A stretch of DNA of 64,000 nt from assembly GCA_018268675.1 (NCBI GenBank), contig JAFDWB010000089.1:281713-345712 (forward strand). The letters are read 5' to 3'. A program made the translations under genes and the position numbers. Shown here piece after piece: positions 44,197 through 53,201 of this stretch. Each line of letters starts with the position of its first letter. Position 1 is the first letter of the stretch. The notes beneath the pieces are model-generated. The model was given only the letters and a program-made list of their open reading frames with translations, made no database searches and was not told the DNA's origin. Source of the DNA: Actinomycetota bacterium. GTDB lineage: Bacteria > Actinomycetota > Thermoleophilia > Solirubrobacterales > 70-9.

Positions 44197-45465
44197 GTGT
44201 ACTACAAGGCCAGGCAGAAGCAGGAGCTCAGCCCCGCCGAGATGAAGAGGGCGCGGGATGGCTTTCGCGGCAAACTCTTCCGCCTCCGCTACTCACCGCA
44301 GTTCATCGAAAACAACTGCGACGAACTCCTCGGCATCGCCCACTCCGAGTACGCCCGGGCCATCGACCAGGGCGTCGAGATTCGGGACCCCGTTGCCTGG
44401 ACGATTCACTGCGCCTGGCGCCGAACCCAAAACCTTCTACAGGCAGAGAACCATCAGCCGCGGAACGTCTCGACCGAGGCGGTGGAGCCGATCGTCGCGG
44501 ATGAACCCGCGCCGGAGGAGTTGGTGGAGATCGAGGACCGGGCGAGGAAGGTTCGGGAAGCCGTCGCCAAGCTGAGCGTGGACCAGAAAAAGGTGATCGC
44601 GTTGACCTTCTTCGAGGACTTCAGCGTGCGGGAGGCAGCGAAGCACCTCCAATGGAAACCGGCCCGGGTGCAGCATCACCGGGACATGGCGCTGCGCGAA
44701 CTGCGGCGCTTCCTCCCGGTCGCCGATAGCGACGAGTTGGTGGTCGACGTCGGCCTCGCCGCCTGGCTAGCTGTTGCAGGCGGCGGCCTACTGCATTTCC
44801 CCGGCGGCTTTGAAGTGGTGCTCGACAAGGCGGCGGACGGCGGCTCAAGCCTCTGGGCAAAGGCGCACGACCTCGCCCGTCGTTTCACCATCGGCGGCGG
44901 AAACGACGCGGCGAGCGCCGTCGCGTCGAGCGGCGTCGCCCGAACCGCGGGAGCGTGCGCGACCGGTGCTGCCATCGTCTGCATCGCTGGTGCCTCGACC
45001 GGCATCGTCGGCCCCGGTATTCCGGGGCTGGCCGATCGCGGCGGGAACGAGACGACTCATCACAAAGCGACCCGGCCCGCCGCTCGTCAACCGAAGCGGA
45101 CCCCGCCCCCGGTGGCGGCAGCTACAAGCGTCGCCCCCGCGGAAACGAACGCGAGCGAATCCATGTCTGCTCCGCCGTCATCCGCGAACCGTGAATCGCC
45201 CAAGGTGGCGGGCGGCGAATCGCGCTCATCGAATCAGCCGACCGCGGCCCAACGGCAGAAGAGAGCAGAAGAAGAACAGGTCGAAGCTGAGACCTCGGCG
45301 TTCTCGAAGGCCGCAAGCGAATCGGCTCCAGCCCCCGAATCTGCCGCGGTCTCCGAAGTCGGATCGGCGGAAGCGCCGACCGTTGTCCATACGACGAGCG
45401 AAGCCCCGAAGGCGTCGGCGTCGGAATCGAAGTCTGCCGCCTCCGAGTTCGGCTTCGAAAAGTAG
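44197..45465 (+). CDS. ECF-like sigma factor with membrane-spanning tail ending in EFGFEK
   Basis: 422 residues from a GTG with GGAGGAA ribosome site. Region 2 lies at about 25-90 (AWTIHCAWRRTQNLLQAE) and region 4 at 118-172 (FFEDFSVREAAKHLQWKPAR). Hydrophobic segments at about 183-201 and 247-275 (two Cys, 254 and 262) follow, then an Ala/Ser/Glu-rich tail of about 140 residues that closes with SEFGFEK. It probably directs transcription of transfer genes and is tethered to the membrane through its own tail. The same terminal motif is on the protein at 56,306. Confidence 0.75.
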   Translation: MYYKARQKQELSPAEMKRARDGFRGKLFRLRYSPQFIENNCDELLGIAHSEYARAIDQGVEIRDPVAWTIHCAWRRTQNLLQAENHQPRNVSTEAVEPIVADEPAPEELVEIEDRARKVREAVAKLSVDQKKVIALTFFEDFSVREAAKHLQWKPARVQHHRDMALRELRRFLPVADSDELVVDVGLAAWLAVAGGGLLHFPGGFEVVLDKAADGGSSLWAKAHDLARRFTIGGGNDAASAVASSGVARTAGACATGAAIVCIAGASTGIVGPGIPGLADRGGNETTHHKATRPAARQPKRTPPPVAAATSVAPAETNASESMSAPPSSANRESPKVAGGESRSSNQPTAAQRQKRAEEEQVEAETSAFSKAASESAPAPESAAVSEVGSAEAPTVVHTTSEAPKASASESKSAASEFGFEK

Positions 45466-45551
45466 CTCGGCTTTCCGTGAGGGGAAGGGCGGGCGCGGCG
45501 GGGACCCGCAGCCGTTCCGGGCGGCAGTTTCAGGGGTGGCTCCCGATTTGT

Positions 45552-45585
45552 CCCATACAGATGGGCGGGTGATTTGACCCCGTAG
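45552..45585 (+). promoter_or_regulatory. CCCATACA/TTGACC motif before the transfer operon
   Basis: CCCATACA (45,552-45,559) and TGATTTGACCCCGTAG (45,570-45,585) repeat the motif at 44,082-44,115 with the same 10-bp interval between parts. It lies 66 bp before the GTG of the pilin-like gene. It probably marks a common control of the transfer transcription units. Confidence 0.55.
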
Positions 45586-45617
45586 CCACGAACCACTCCG
45601 AATCAAAGGAGCCCGCC

Positions 45618-45926
45618 GTGGCACATCCGATCCTCGACGCGCTGCTGAGCGCCGCGATCTCTCTCAAACCCGATCCGACCCTGATCCCAGGTAACTCAAC
45701 TGGGCAAAAACTGGTCGACGGACTCGCTGGGCTCCTGCTGACCTTCGCCGCCGGCAACTTCGTCGTCGGCGTCTCCCAGTGGATCGGGGGCAACTCGCAT
45801 CGCAATCCAGGGACCGCGGACGCCGGCAAAAAGCGAGCGGGGCTGTCGCTCGCCGGCGTCGCCGCCATCGGTGCCGGGGCGACGATCCTGAACTGGGCGC
45901 TGCAGCTCGGGACGACGGTCAAATGA
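45618..45926 (+). CDS. VirB2-like pilin candidate (DUF6112-type)
   Basis: 102 residues from a GTG behind AAAGGAG. Two transmembrane helices (about 32-52 and 76-98) joined by a short polar loop (NSHRNPGTADAGKK) match the small DUF6112-type proteins of actinobacterial conjugative elements, which look like VirB2/TrbC. It is the first gene of the long plus-strand transfer operon and overlaps the next gene (ATGA). Confidence 0.7.
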   Translation: MAHPILDALLSAAISLKPDPTLIPGNSTGQKLVDGLAGLLLTFAAGNFVVGVSQWIGGNSHRNPGTADAGKKRAGLSLAGVAAIGAGATILNWALQLGTTVK

Positions 45927-46615
45927 GTCCCAACAAGGACCGCCGCCGCCGTCGCACGGGCTGGCTCGCCACAGGGATTGCGATGGCCGTCGCGCTGGTG
46001 ATCGGCGGCGCGCTGGGCAGGCTGTCGGCAGGCTCGGTGCAGTCGGAATCCGAAAGCGCAGCCGCACCGCCGGGGTTGACGAAAACCGAGGCCGGGATTC
46101 CCGTCGGATACCCCGACACGCGACAGGGGGCCGCCGCCGCCGTGGCCGCCTACGAGCGGGCCTTCGCATCGCCGTCGATCCTCCGAGCCGGCGTCATGCG
46201 AGACCGCATCGAAGCGGTCGCGATGCCGGATTACGTCGAAGCGATGCTGGAAGCGAACACGCCGGGGCGCGAACGGATCGCGGCGGGACCGATCGGCAGG
46301 GGCATAGCCACCGGACTTCAAACGCTGTACGCAGCCGTGCCCATCGGCTACGAGATCGAGGCCTTCTCGAAGCAGCGCGCCCGCGTGCTGACCTGGGGTT
46401 TCACCCTGCTCGGAAACGCCTCGGCGGTGGAACCGGCGGCCTACTTCGGCCTCACCCACACCGATCTCGTCTGGAGCGGCGACCGCTGGCGGATCGCGCA
46501 AACCGAAGGCGGCTTCGGCCCGACGCCAAAGCTCGGCACCTCGCGCGGACCGCTGGGCGCATACGACGTGATCGACGTCGTCGAGCACCTGCGGAGCTAT
46601 GAACTGGCTCCGTAG
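45923..46615 (+). CDS. VirB8/TcpC-like transfer protein
   Basis: 230 residues. One transmembrane helix (about 13-34) follows a basic N-terminus (NKDRRRRRTGW). The extracytoplasmic part has an NTF2-like pattern: RQGAAAAVAAYERAFASPSI near residue 68 and LVWSGDRWRIAQTEGG near 187. VirB8-like proteins are structural parts of type IV secretion channels. It overlaps both neighbours (4 and 17 nt). Confidence 0.7.
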   Translation: MSPNKDRRRRRTGWLATGIAMAVALVIGGALGRLSAGSVQSESESAAAPPGLTKTEAGIPVGYPDTRQGAAAAVAAYERAFASPSILRAGVMRDRIEAVAMPDYVEAMLEANTPGRERIAAGPIGRGIATGLQTLYAAVPIGYEIEAFSKQRARVLTWGFTLLGNASAVEPAAYFGLTHTDLVWSGDRWRIAQTEGGFGPTPKLGTSRGPLGAYDVIDVVEHLRSYELAP

Positions 46616-48350
46616 AGTCGCGCCGCTGGGGATGCTCGCTGGCATGGTGGCGGCAGTCCTCGTGGTCGCTCAGCCGTCGCCGCCGCGGGCGAGCGCCAAC
46701 GTCCTCTGCGATGCGGCGACGAGCCCTGCCGGCGCGGTCACCGAAGCGGCCGGCGCGATCACCGGTGGTGCGATCGGCGGCGGGAACCCGGTCGGCGATG
46801 CCTGCAACTCGGTCACCGACGGAGCCGTCGGGGCGGTGACCTCCCCGGTGACCGGAGCCCTGAAGGGCATCGGCAACTCGATCTTTGGCCAGGTCACGAC
46901 GTGGGTCAGCGAAGGCGCGGTTTGGCTGATCGGCGAAGTGGTGAAGCAGATCGAAACGACGACGACGCCGCAGCTGACGAGCGAAGGCTTCCTTGCCGAG
47001 TACGCGAAAATGGTGGGGATCGCGGCGCTGCTGGCGTCGGCGATGGTCCTCTTCGCGATCCTCGAGGCGCTGACGCAGGCCAGTTGGGCGGTGCTCGGAA
47101 AGGCGCTCTTCGTCAACCTGCCGCTCGCCTTTGTGGGCACCAGCGTCGCTTTCACCGTGATCCAGCTGCTCCTCGTGACGACCGACCAGATGTCGCACGC
47201 GGTCGCCGTCGCCACGCACCATCAGAGCGAGACCTTCTTTCACTCTGCCATCGGCGGACTCAGTAAGGCCGGCGGTGTGGCCGGCGGCGTGGCGGGCGAC
47301 GCGGTAGCTCCTGGCGAACCGGCGACGAAAGCGGGGCTCGAAGCCACCGGCAGCGTCGCGGCCCCCGCCTTCGTCGTCTTTCTAGGGGCGATCGTCGGTG
47401 CCTTCGCGGCGTTCTGTCTCTGGATAGAGCTGCTGATGCGCGATGCGAGCGTCTACATCGTCGCGCTGTTCGTCCCGTTCTCGCTCGCGGCGGCGATCTC
47501 GCCCAGGTGGTCGAACCTCTTGCGGCGGACGGTCGAGCTGTTGATCGTGATCATCGGGTCGAAGTTCGTGATCGTCGCGATCGTCGCCTTGGCCTCCAGC
47601 TTGATCGCAGAAAAGGGCGCTGACGTCGAGCACATCCTCGCGGCCTCGGCTTTGCTGCTCCTGGCCTGCTTCGCGCCTTTCATGCTGATGCGGATGGTGC
47701 TCTCGACGGAGGCGGCGGTTTCGGCCGCCTTCAGTCGACGCTCGGCTGCGGGGCAAGCGGTCGGGGCGATGCAGGTCGCCGGCGGCCCGCCGCAGATGAT
47801 GAAGAGCATGGCGCGCTCCAACTGGAGCGGACCCGAGGTTTGGAGCGTCAGGAGCGACCGAGAGTCGGGGTCCCGCCGTCCGCCGGCCGAGCCCAGCGGC
47901 GGCAACGGAGGCGGACGCCCGCCGGGGCTAGGTCCGAATGGCGGCGGCGGTGGGCAAGGCCCTGCAAGACCGGCGGGGTCTGGGCAGGGCGGCGGCGGCG
48001 CGGCCGTCGGCGGCGCGGGATCGGGCGCAGAGGGGGCCGCTGGAGCAGCAGGGGCCGCTGGCGCGGCGGGAGCAGCTGCGTCCGCCCCCGTGGCGGCAGC
48101 GCGTGGCGCGGCAACTGCGGGGCGTCGCCTCGAGGGCACCGGGACCGCCGGTATGGCGAGCTCCGGCGCGTCAACCGATAGAGGACGCCCCGCCGGTCCG
48201 GCGGGCGGTGCGAGCGGCGAGGCGTCCGACGAGGAGCGGCCTGCGTCGAGCCGTAGCGATGGCGGTTCGACTCGACGCCGGCCAGCCGAAGCGCCCCCGC
48301 GACCGCCGCAAGACGTCGGCGCCAAACCCGATCGGAGGTCTAAGCAATGA
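46599..48350 (+). CDS. VirB6/TrbL-like polytopic transfer protein
   Basis: 583 residues. A signal-like first segment (7-33) is followed by a Gly/Ala-rich stretch and six or so transmembrane helices between about 105 and 375, with FAILEALTQASWAVLGKALF typical of TrbL/VirB6. The last 200 residues are Gly/Pro/Ala-rich and probably disordered or cytoplasmic (GAAGAAGAAGAAGA). It overlaps the preceding gene by 17 nt and the following one by 4 nt. Confidence 0.75.
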   Translation: MNWLRRVAPLGMLAGMVAAVLVVAQPSPPRASANVLCDAATSPAGAVTEAAGAITGGAIGGGNPVGDACNSVTDGAVGAVTSPVTGALKGIGNSIFGQVTTWVSEGAVWLIGEVVKQIETTTTPQLTSEGFLAEYAKMVGIAALLASAMVLFAILEALTQASWAVLGKALFVNLPLAFVGTSVAFTVIQLLLVTTDQMSHAVAVATHHQSETFFHSAIGGLSKAGGVAGGVAGDAVAPGEPATKAGLEATGSVAAPAFVVFLGAIVGAFAAFCLWIELLMRDASVYIVALFVPFSLAAAISPRWSNLLRRTVELLIVIIGSKFVIVAIVALASSLIAEKGADVEHILAASALLLLACFAPFMLMRMVLSTEAAVSAAFSRRSAAGQAVGAMQVAGGPPQMMKSMARSNWSGPEVWSVRSDRESGSRRPPAEPSGGNGGGRPPGLGPNGGGGGQGPARPAGSGQGGGGAAVGGAGSGAEGAAGAAGAAGAAGAAASAPVAAARGAATAGRRLEGTGTAGMASSGASTDRGRPAGPAGGASGEASDEERPASSRSDGGSTRRRPAEAPPRPPQDVGAKPDRRSKQ

Positions 48351-49831
48351 GCGAGCGTCGATACCGATTCGCTCCGCTGGAAGAACGCGCGCTGATCGGT
48401 CCGCTCCGGAGCGGACAGGTCGTCGTGGTCGGGGCTGCCGCCGCGGTCGGCATCTGCGCCATCTTCGCCACGCAAAGCATCGTCGCCGTTCTGGTGGCGG
48501 TTGTGCTCGTCGCCGGTGCGGCGGGTGCGGTCGCCTTCCCGATCAACGGCCGGACCGCGGCCGACTGGGCGCCGATCTTCGTCAGCTTCAAGCTGCGAAA
48601 GCGACGGGGCGGCTATCGCTCAACCGCGCCGGCCTCTGGCGTTCGGCTCGGCGCCGACGAACCCTACGAGGTCTCCTTGCCGCCCGAGCTGGCGGGGCTC
48701 GACCTGCTCTCGGTTCCCTATGGCGGCGACGAGATCGGCGTCATGTGCGACCGGCGAGAGATCACCTACACGGCGGCGATCGCGGTGCGGGCCGGCGCAT
48801 TCGCGCTGCGCGATGTCGCAGATCAGGAGCGTGCCCTCGAAGGCTGGGGCGGTGTCCTCGCCAGCTGCGCCCGGGAGGGGTCGCCGCTCCGCAGGCTGCA
48901 GTGGCATGAGCGGACCCTGCCCGGCCAGGGCGACGAGCTTGCCTCATACCTGCAGGAGAAGCGGGACCGCAGCGTGCCGTTCAACTCGAGCGTCGTCTCC
49001 TCGTACATCGAGTTGATCGAGGCGGCTGCCCCCGTCACTCAAGAGCACGACGTTCTGATCTGCCTCCAAATCGACCCCCGCCGCGCGAATCGCGAGATGA
49101 AGCGTATGGGCGGAGGGGACGACGCCGCCTGCAAGGTCCTGCTTCGGGAGGCGGAGAACCTTGCCCGCAGTCTCAGCAAGGCCGACATCACGGTCTTCGG
49201 ACTCCTGCAGCCACGGCAGTACGCCGAGGTGATCCGCGACGCCTTCGACCCTTTCGGCCACCAGGGCCGAGCACGATCGACGCTCGGCGAGCCCGAACGC
49301 GAAGGCGTCGAGCCGTCCCTGATGGGGCCGATGGCGGCGGAGGACAGCTGGACGTACTACCGCAGCGATTCCGCATTCCACAGCACCTACTGGGTCTCCT
49401 CTTGGCCGCGAATCGACGTCGGCCCGACCTTCCTGGCTCCGCTTCTCATGCAGAGCGTGACCGTGCGCACGCTCTCGGTGACCATCGAACCCGTTCCCTT
49501 CGCCCAGGCGATGCGCAAGGCCGAAATGGCGCAGACGAAGGAGATCGCCGGCGAGATCGAGCGCCAGCGCCAAGGCTTTCTGACGACTGCCGGCCACCGG
49601 CGCCAACAGCAAGCCGTTGCCCACCGGGAAGAGGAGCTGGCCGACGGCAACGCCGAGATGATCTTCGCGAAGTTCATCACCGTCTCGGATCGAAGCGTCG
49701 AGGCGCTGGAGCGCTCCAACAGCGACACCGAGCACGCCGCGCAGTTGGCCCGCCTCGAGCTCCAGCCGATGTACGGGGAACAGGACGCCGGCTTCGCGAA
49801 CACGCTGCCGCTATGCAGGGGGCTGCGGTGA
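48347..49831 (+). CDS. SCO6880-type protein, N-terminal half of a split VirB4
   Basis: 494 residues. Two transmembrane helices occur at about 22-65. Sequences such as RYRFAPLEERALIGPLRSGQ and PVTQEHDVLICLQIDP match the SCO6880 group that replaces the N-terminal part of VirB4 in actinobacteria. No P-loop is present. The ATPase half is the next gene, with a GTGA overlap. It probably anchors the ATPase to the transfer channel. Confidence 0.8.
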   Translation: MSERRYRFAPLEERALIGPLRSGQVVVVGAAAAVGICAIFATQSIVAVLVAVVLVAGAAGAVAFPINGRTAADWAPIFVSFKLRKRRGGYRSTAPASGVRLGADEPYEVSLPPELAGLDLLSVPYGGDEIGVMCDRREITYTAAIAVRAGAFALRDVADQERALEGWGGVLASCAREGSPLRRLQWHERTLPGQGDELASYLQEKRDRSVPFNSSVVSSYIELIEAAAPVTQEHDVLICLQIDPRRANREMKRMGGGDDAACKVLLREAENLARSLSKADITVFGLLQPRQYAEVIRDAFDPFGHQGRARSTLGEPEREGVEPSLMGPMAAEDSWTYYRSDSAFHSTYWVSSWPRIDVGPTFLAPLLMQSVTVRTLSVTIEPVPFAQAMRKAEMAQTKEIAGEIERQRQGFLTTAGHRRQQQAVAHREEELADGNAEMIFAKFITVSDRSVEALERSNSDTEHAAQLARLELQPMYGEQDAGFANTLPLCRGLR

Positions 49832-51141
49832 CGCGGCGCCGCGGCCAACGCCCCGGGCACTCGGCGACCACCGCCCACTTCCAGGCGGCCTACCCGTTCC
49901 AGGGACAAGGCGGGCTCGGCGCTCCCGGCGTCTATATCGGCGCCGATGCCTTCGGCGGCGCCTGGGTCTTCGACCAGTGGGAGCTCTACGAGCGCCGGAT
50001 CATGCGCAGCCCGAACATCGTGGTGCTCGGTGAGATCGCCTTCGCGAAGTCCACGTGGATCAAGACCTTTCTCTACCGGCAGTTCCTCTTTGGACGCCAA
50101 TCGTTCGTGATCGACATCAAGGGCGAGTACTTGCCACTGGCGGAAGCGATCGGCGTCAGCCCCTTCGTTCTGGAGCCAGGCGGATCGATGCGCCTCAACC
50201 CGATCGAGCGGCGCGGCGGACGCAAGGGACAGCTGACGCTTTTGCGCTCGGTGGCGATGGCCTCTCTACGCCGACACCTCGTCCCCGAGGAGGAGGCTGG
50301 GCTGCGGGTCGCCCTCGACCAGTGCAACGACGAGGCGGGTTCCGCCGATCCGACCTTGCCGAACGTCGTCGACGTCCTCCTCCACCCGCGCGAGCCGATG
50401 GTCGCCGGCGTCTCCGCCGCGAGCGGACCCGAGTTCGCCGCCGCGAACCGAGAGCTGGCCTTGGCCCTCCAGCGCCTCTGCGACGGAGACTTGAAGGGGA
50501 TCTTCGACGGGCAGACCAGCGCGGGGATCGACCTCGACTCGCCCCTGATCGTCTTTGACCTGAGCGCGATGGGCGACTCCGAGGCTCTGGGAGTCCTCGC
50601 AACCTGCGTCGGGGCCTGGCAGCAAGCCGTCCTCCGTGAGCGGAAACGGGTCTCCGACGAGACCGGGATCCCGATGCGCAAGGCGCATTGCGTCTTCGAG
50701 GAGGTGTGGCAGGTCACCCCGAACATTGGCGTCGCCGAGTGGCTGCAGGCGAACTTCAAGCTCTGCCGTGCGCTCGCTATCTCGAACATCCTCTCGACGC
50801 ACAAGCTGACTGACTTCGACACGGCGGGCGACAAGGGATCGCGGGCCGTGCGGATCGCGCAGAACCTCGTGCCCGACGCGGGCTGCTTCATCATCCACCG
50901 CCAATCGCCTGACCAGCGTGAGGTGCTCCGCGACGATCTCGGTCGCTCCGAGACGGAGGTGGAGCTCGCGATGGGCCTGGACGTCGGCGAGGCCCTTTGG
51001 GTGATGGGCGCGTACTCGACGCTGGTGCAGCAGCGGTCTTCTGCTCGCGAGCGCGAGATCACCTTCACCGATCAGCAGATGGGCGCCAACCCTCCGGGGT
51101 TCCGGCCAACTCCGACCGAAATCGCGAGAACCGGAGGGTAG
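49828..51141 (+). CDS. VirB4-like ATPase, C-terminal half
   Basis: 437 residues from the GTG at 49,828, which has a GGGGG ribosome site and overlaps the previous stop (GTGA); an ATG at 49,813 lacks a site. The Walker A region reads GEIAFAKSTWIKT: the lysine and Ser/Thr are kept, but the internal glycines of GxxGxGK are replaced. LIVFDLSAM and CVFEEVWQ follow as later ATPase motifs. It energises pilus assembly or substrate transfer. The recombinase cassette begins 15 bp past its stop. Confidence 0.8.
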   Translation: MTRRRGQRPGHSATTAHFQAAYPFQGQGGLGAPGVYIGADAFGGAWVFDQWELYERRIMRSPNIVVLGEIAFAKSTWIKTFLYRQFLFGRQSFVIDIKGEYLPLAEAIGVSPFVLEPGGSMRLNPIERRGGRKGQLTLLRSVAMASLRRHLVPEEEAGLRVALDQCNDEAGSADPTLPNVVDVLLHPREPMVAGVSAASGPEFAAANRELALALQRLCDGDLKGIFDGQTSAGIDLDSPLIVFDLSAMGDSEALGVLATCVGAWQQAVLRERKRVSDETGIPMRKAHCVFEEVWQVTPNIGVAEWLQANFKLCRALAISNILSTHKLTDFDTAGDKGSRAVRIAQNLVPDAGCFIIHRQSPDQREVLRDDLGRSETEVELAMGLDVGEALWVMGAYSTLVQQRSSAREREITFTDQQMGANPPGFRPTPTEIARTGG

Positions 51142-51156
51142 GCGGCGATCGAGACC

Positions 51157-52878
51157 CTACTCGCCATCCTGTGTTCGCGTAACCGGAGCACGCGGCCCGC
51201 CGGAGTCGATCCCGTCGAGAGTGCCGGCGTAACGCATCGCCGCGCTGACGCTCATCCCGAAGAGGTCGCAGATCCTCCGTACATCGCCGCCGGTCGCGTG
51301 GATCTCGGCCAGGATCCGGTCCTCGCGCAGCGCCTGGGGCTTGAGGTTGGTCCGCGTCCACGGGAAGTTGCGGCCGACTTGGATCAGGCGCGGGGCGCTG
51401 CGCCTGCTGACGAAGAGGTGGGGGTTGACGGTGGCCGGCCAGGTGCGGGCGCGAAGATCGAGCCAGGAACGCAGGCGGACGAGGACCGGATCCGCGAGCG
51501 GGATCTCGCGCTCCCCGAGTCGGAGGCGACCGTCGAGGACATTGGTGAGGAGGAGCGCGCGGAGCTGCGCCGAGGTCAGAGCGTGGAAGGCGACGAGGGC
51601 GACGGCCAGGGCGATCGCCGGATCGGGCGAGTCGAGCGCCTCGCGGATCGCCGCGGTGTCGAGCGGCAGGGGCACCGAGGAGTTGACGGGCGTCGCGGGG
51701 ATAGCGCGCATCGGGTCGGCGAAGACCAGCCGCCGCCCCTTCAGGATCTCGAAGAGGGAGCGCAGCCCGAACTCGGCGAGGTTTCGCCTTCCCCCGCTGG
51801 CGGGCAGCGCGCCGCGGACCTGCTCGGTGGTGATCTCGGCGAGCGAGGAATGGCCCGCCTCGGCCCAGGCACGGACGATCGGCATGATCGCCGTGACGTG
51901 CAGCTGCACGGTCTCCGGGTCGCGGGCGCGGCGACGGGGCACCGTGGTGCTCCCCTTCAGCATCACCTCGATCCACACATCGAGCTCGGCTTTCATCGGC
52001 TCCGGCAGTCCCACGCTGCGCTCGGCGAAGTAGCGCTCGACCCGAGGCAGGCGGTCGTCGAGGAGGAGACCGGCCGCCTCCAGCACCTCGAGGGTCGATT
52101 CGATGTTGCCGCCGTGGCGCGGCAGCATCGCCACGTCGGAGGCGGCGATCTTGGCGCCGGGGGTGTCCTGCAGGACGGCGAGCAGGCGCAGCGACTGGAC
52201 GACGACGTTGCGCTGCCGGACGCTCCAGCCGTGCCGGTCGCCGTGGTCGTCGAGGACCTCGCGGCAGTGGTCGAGGAGGCCGCCCTCGGCCGCGAGGCGG
52301 CGTCGCCGCAGGATCTCGGGATCGAGGTCGACCTCGACGAGGACGAGCTGGCGCCAGGCCGTCGGCGTGAAGGGGGGCGTCCGACCGGGCGACTTGAGGC
52401 GCGGCGTGCGGTGGCGGTGGAAGCGCATGTTGGCGAGGGTGAGCTGCTGCCCGTGGCGGGTGGCGCCGGCGAGGTCCGGCGCCCGGCCTGGCTCCTGGAG
52501 GCGGCGGGCCTGGTCGAGGCAGAGCAGGCAGCCGCCGACCCCGCCGATCCAGGTCTCGCGGCCGCAATGGGGGCAGGTGCCGAGCGGGTAGTGGGTGCGC
52601 CACCAGAGACAGGCGGAACAGAGCCAGCCGCGTCTCCGTTCCACCCCCCAGGCCAGGCAGCCCCGGCAGGCGTCGGTGAAGGCCGGCCCGCCGGGATGGC
52701 AGCGCCCGCAGAGGCCGTCGCTGAAATAGGCGTCCGAGCCGCACTTGCCGCACGGCGGCGGCGTGAACGGCCCGCCGGGCAGGCACTCGTAGCACCAGTC
52801 GACCCGCGGCTTCGCCCAGGCGACGCGGCGATCCTGGCAGCCGATGCAGCGCCGCGGCGGGCGCCTCGGTTCCCTCAA
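51157..52878 (-). CDS. Eight-CxxC zinc-ribbon protein with decayed tyrosine-recombinase domain
   Basis: 573 residues. Residues 11-120 hold eight CxxC motifs (11, 29, 43, 57, 71, 87, 102, 117), enough for four zinc ribbons. The C-terminal 220 residues keep the layout of a tyrosine recombinase, but FHALTSAQLRALL lacks the first catalytic Arg, QALRED has Gln for the first His, FGM replaces the LGH motif, and only an Arg and the final Tyr (MRYAG) remain. It is probably a DNA-binding partner rather than an enzyme. ATGA overlap with the HTH gene. Confidence 0.65.
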   Translation of the reverse strand: MREPRRPPRRCIGCQDRRVAWAKPRVDWCYECLPGGPFTPPPCGKCGSDAYFSDGLCGRCHPGGPAFTDACRGCLAWGVERRRGWLCSACLWWRTHYPLGTCPHCGRETWIGGVGGCLLCLDQARRLQEPGRAPDLAGATRHGQQLTLANMRFHRHRTPRLKSPGRTPPFTPTAWRQLVLVEVDLDPEILRRRRLAAEGGLLDHCREVLDDHGDRHGWSVRQRNVVVQSLRLLAVLQDTPGAKIAASDVAMLPRHGGNIESTLEVLEAAGLLLDDRLPRVERYFAERSVGLPEPMKAELDVWIEVMLKGSTTVPRRRARDPETVQLHVTAIMPIVRAWAEAGHSSLAEITTEQVRGALPASGGRRNLAEFGLRSLFEILKGRRLVFADPMRAIPATPVNSSVPLPLDTAAIREALDSPDPAIALAVALVAFHALTSAQLRALLLTNVLDGRLRLGEREIPLADPVLVRLRSWLDLRARTWPATVNPHLFVSRRSAPRLIQVGRNFPWTRTNLKPQALREDRILAEIHATGGDVRRICDLFGMSVSAAMRYAGTLDGIDSGGPRAPVTRTQDGE

Positions 52879-53201
52879 AGGGGAGGCTCGGACTTCGGCC
52901 TGCCGAAGCGCGGCCGGACCGGCGGCGGCGGCGGATCATCGCCGTTCACCGCCCCCTCGCGGCGGGGCCGCCGGGCTTCGACCTTCTCGGGCTCGGGGAC
53001 GAGCAGCGCCGCCGGGTCGCAGCCGAGCACCGCGCAGAGCACGTCGAGGTCGTCGAGCCGAATCGTCGTCGGTTGGCCGGTCCAGAGCGCCGACATCTTC
53101 CCGGCGCTGATCTCGAGGCCGGCGTCGGCGAGCAGCCGGCGCATCTCGGTCGATTTCCAGATCCCGCGCTCAGCGGCCTGCAGCCGCAGGTTCCAGCGCA
53201 T
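52875..53201 (-). CDS. XRE-type HTH protein of the recombinase cassette
   Basis: 108 residues. A Cro/C1-like helix-turn-helix covers about residues 17-68: TEMRRLLADAGLEISAGKMSA and RLDDLDVLCAVLGCDPAALL. A basic, Pro-rich tail follows (PPPPPVRPRFGRPKS). It overlaps the recombinase stop by 32 nt and the zinc-ribbon gene by 4 nt, so all three are translated from one message. It probably regulates the cassette, perhaps at the inverted repeats 54,333-54,369. Confidence 0.8.
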   Translation of the reverse strand: MRWNLRLQAAERGIWKSTEMRRLLADAGLEISAGKMSALWTGQPTTIRLDDLDVLCAVLGCDPAALLVPEPEKVEARRPRREGAVNGDDPPPPPVRPRFGRPKSEPPL

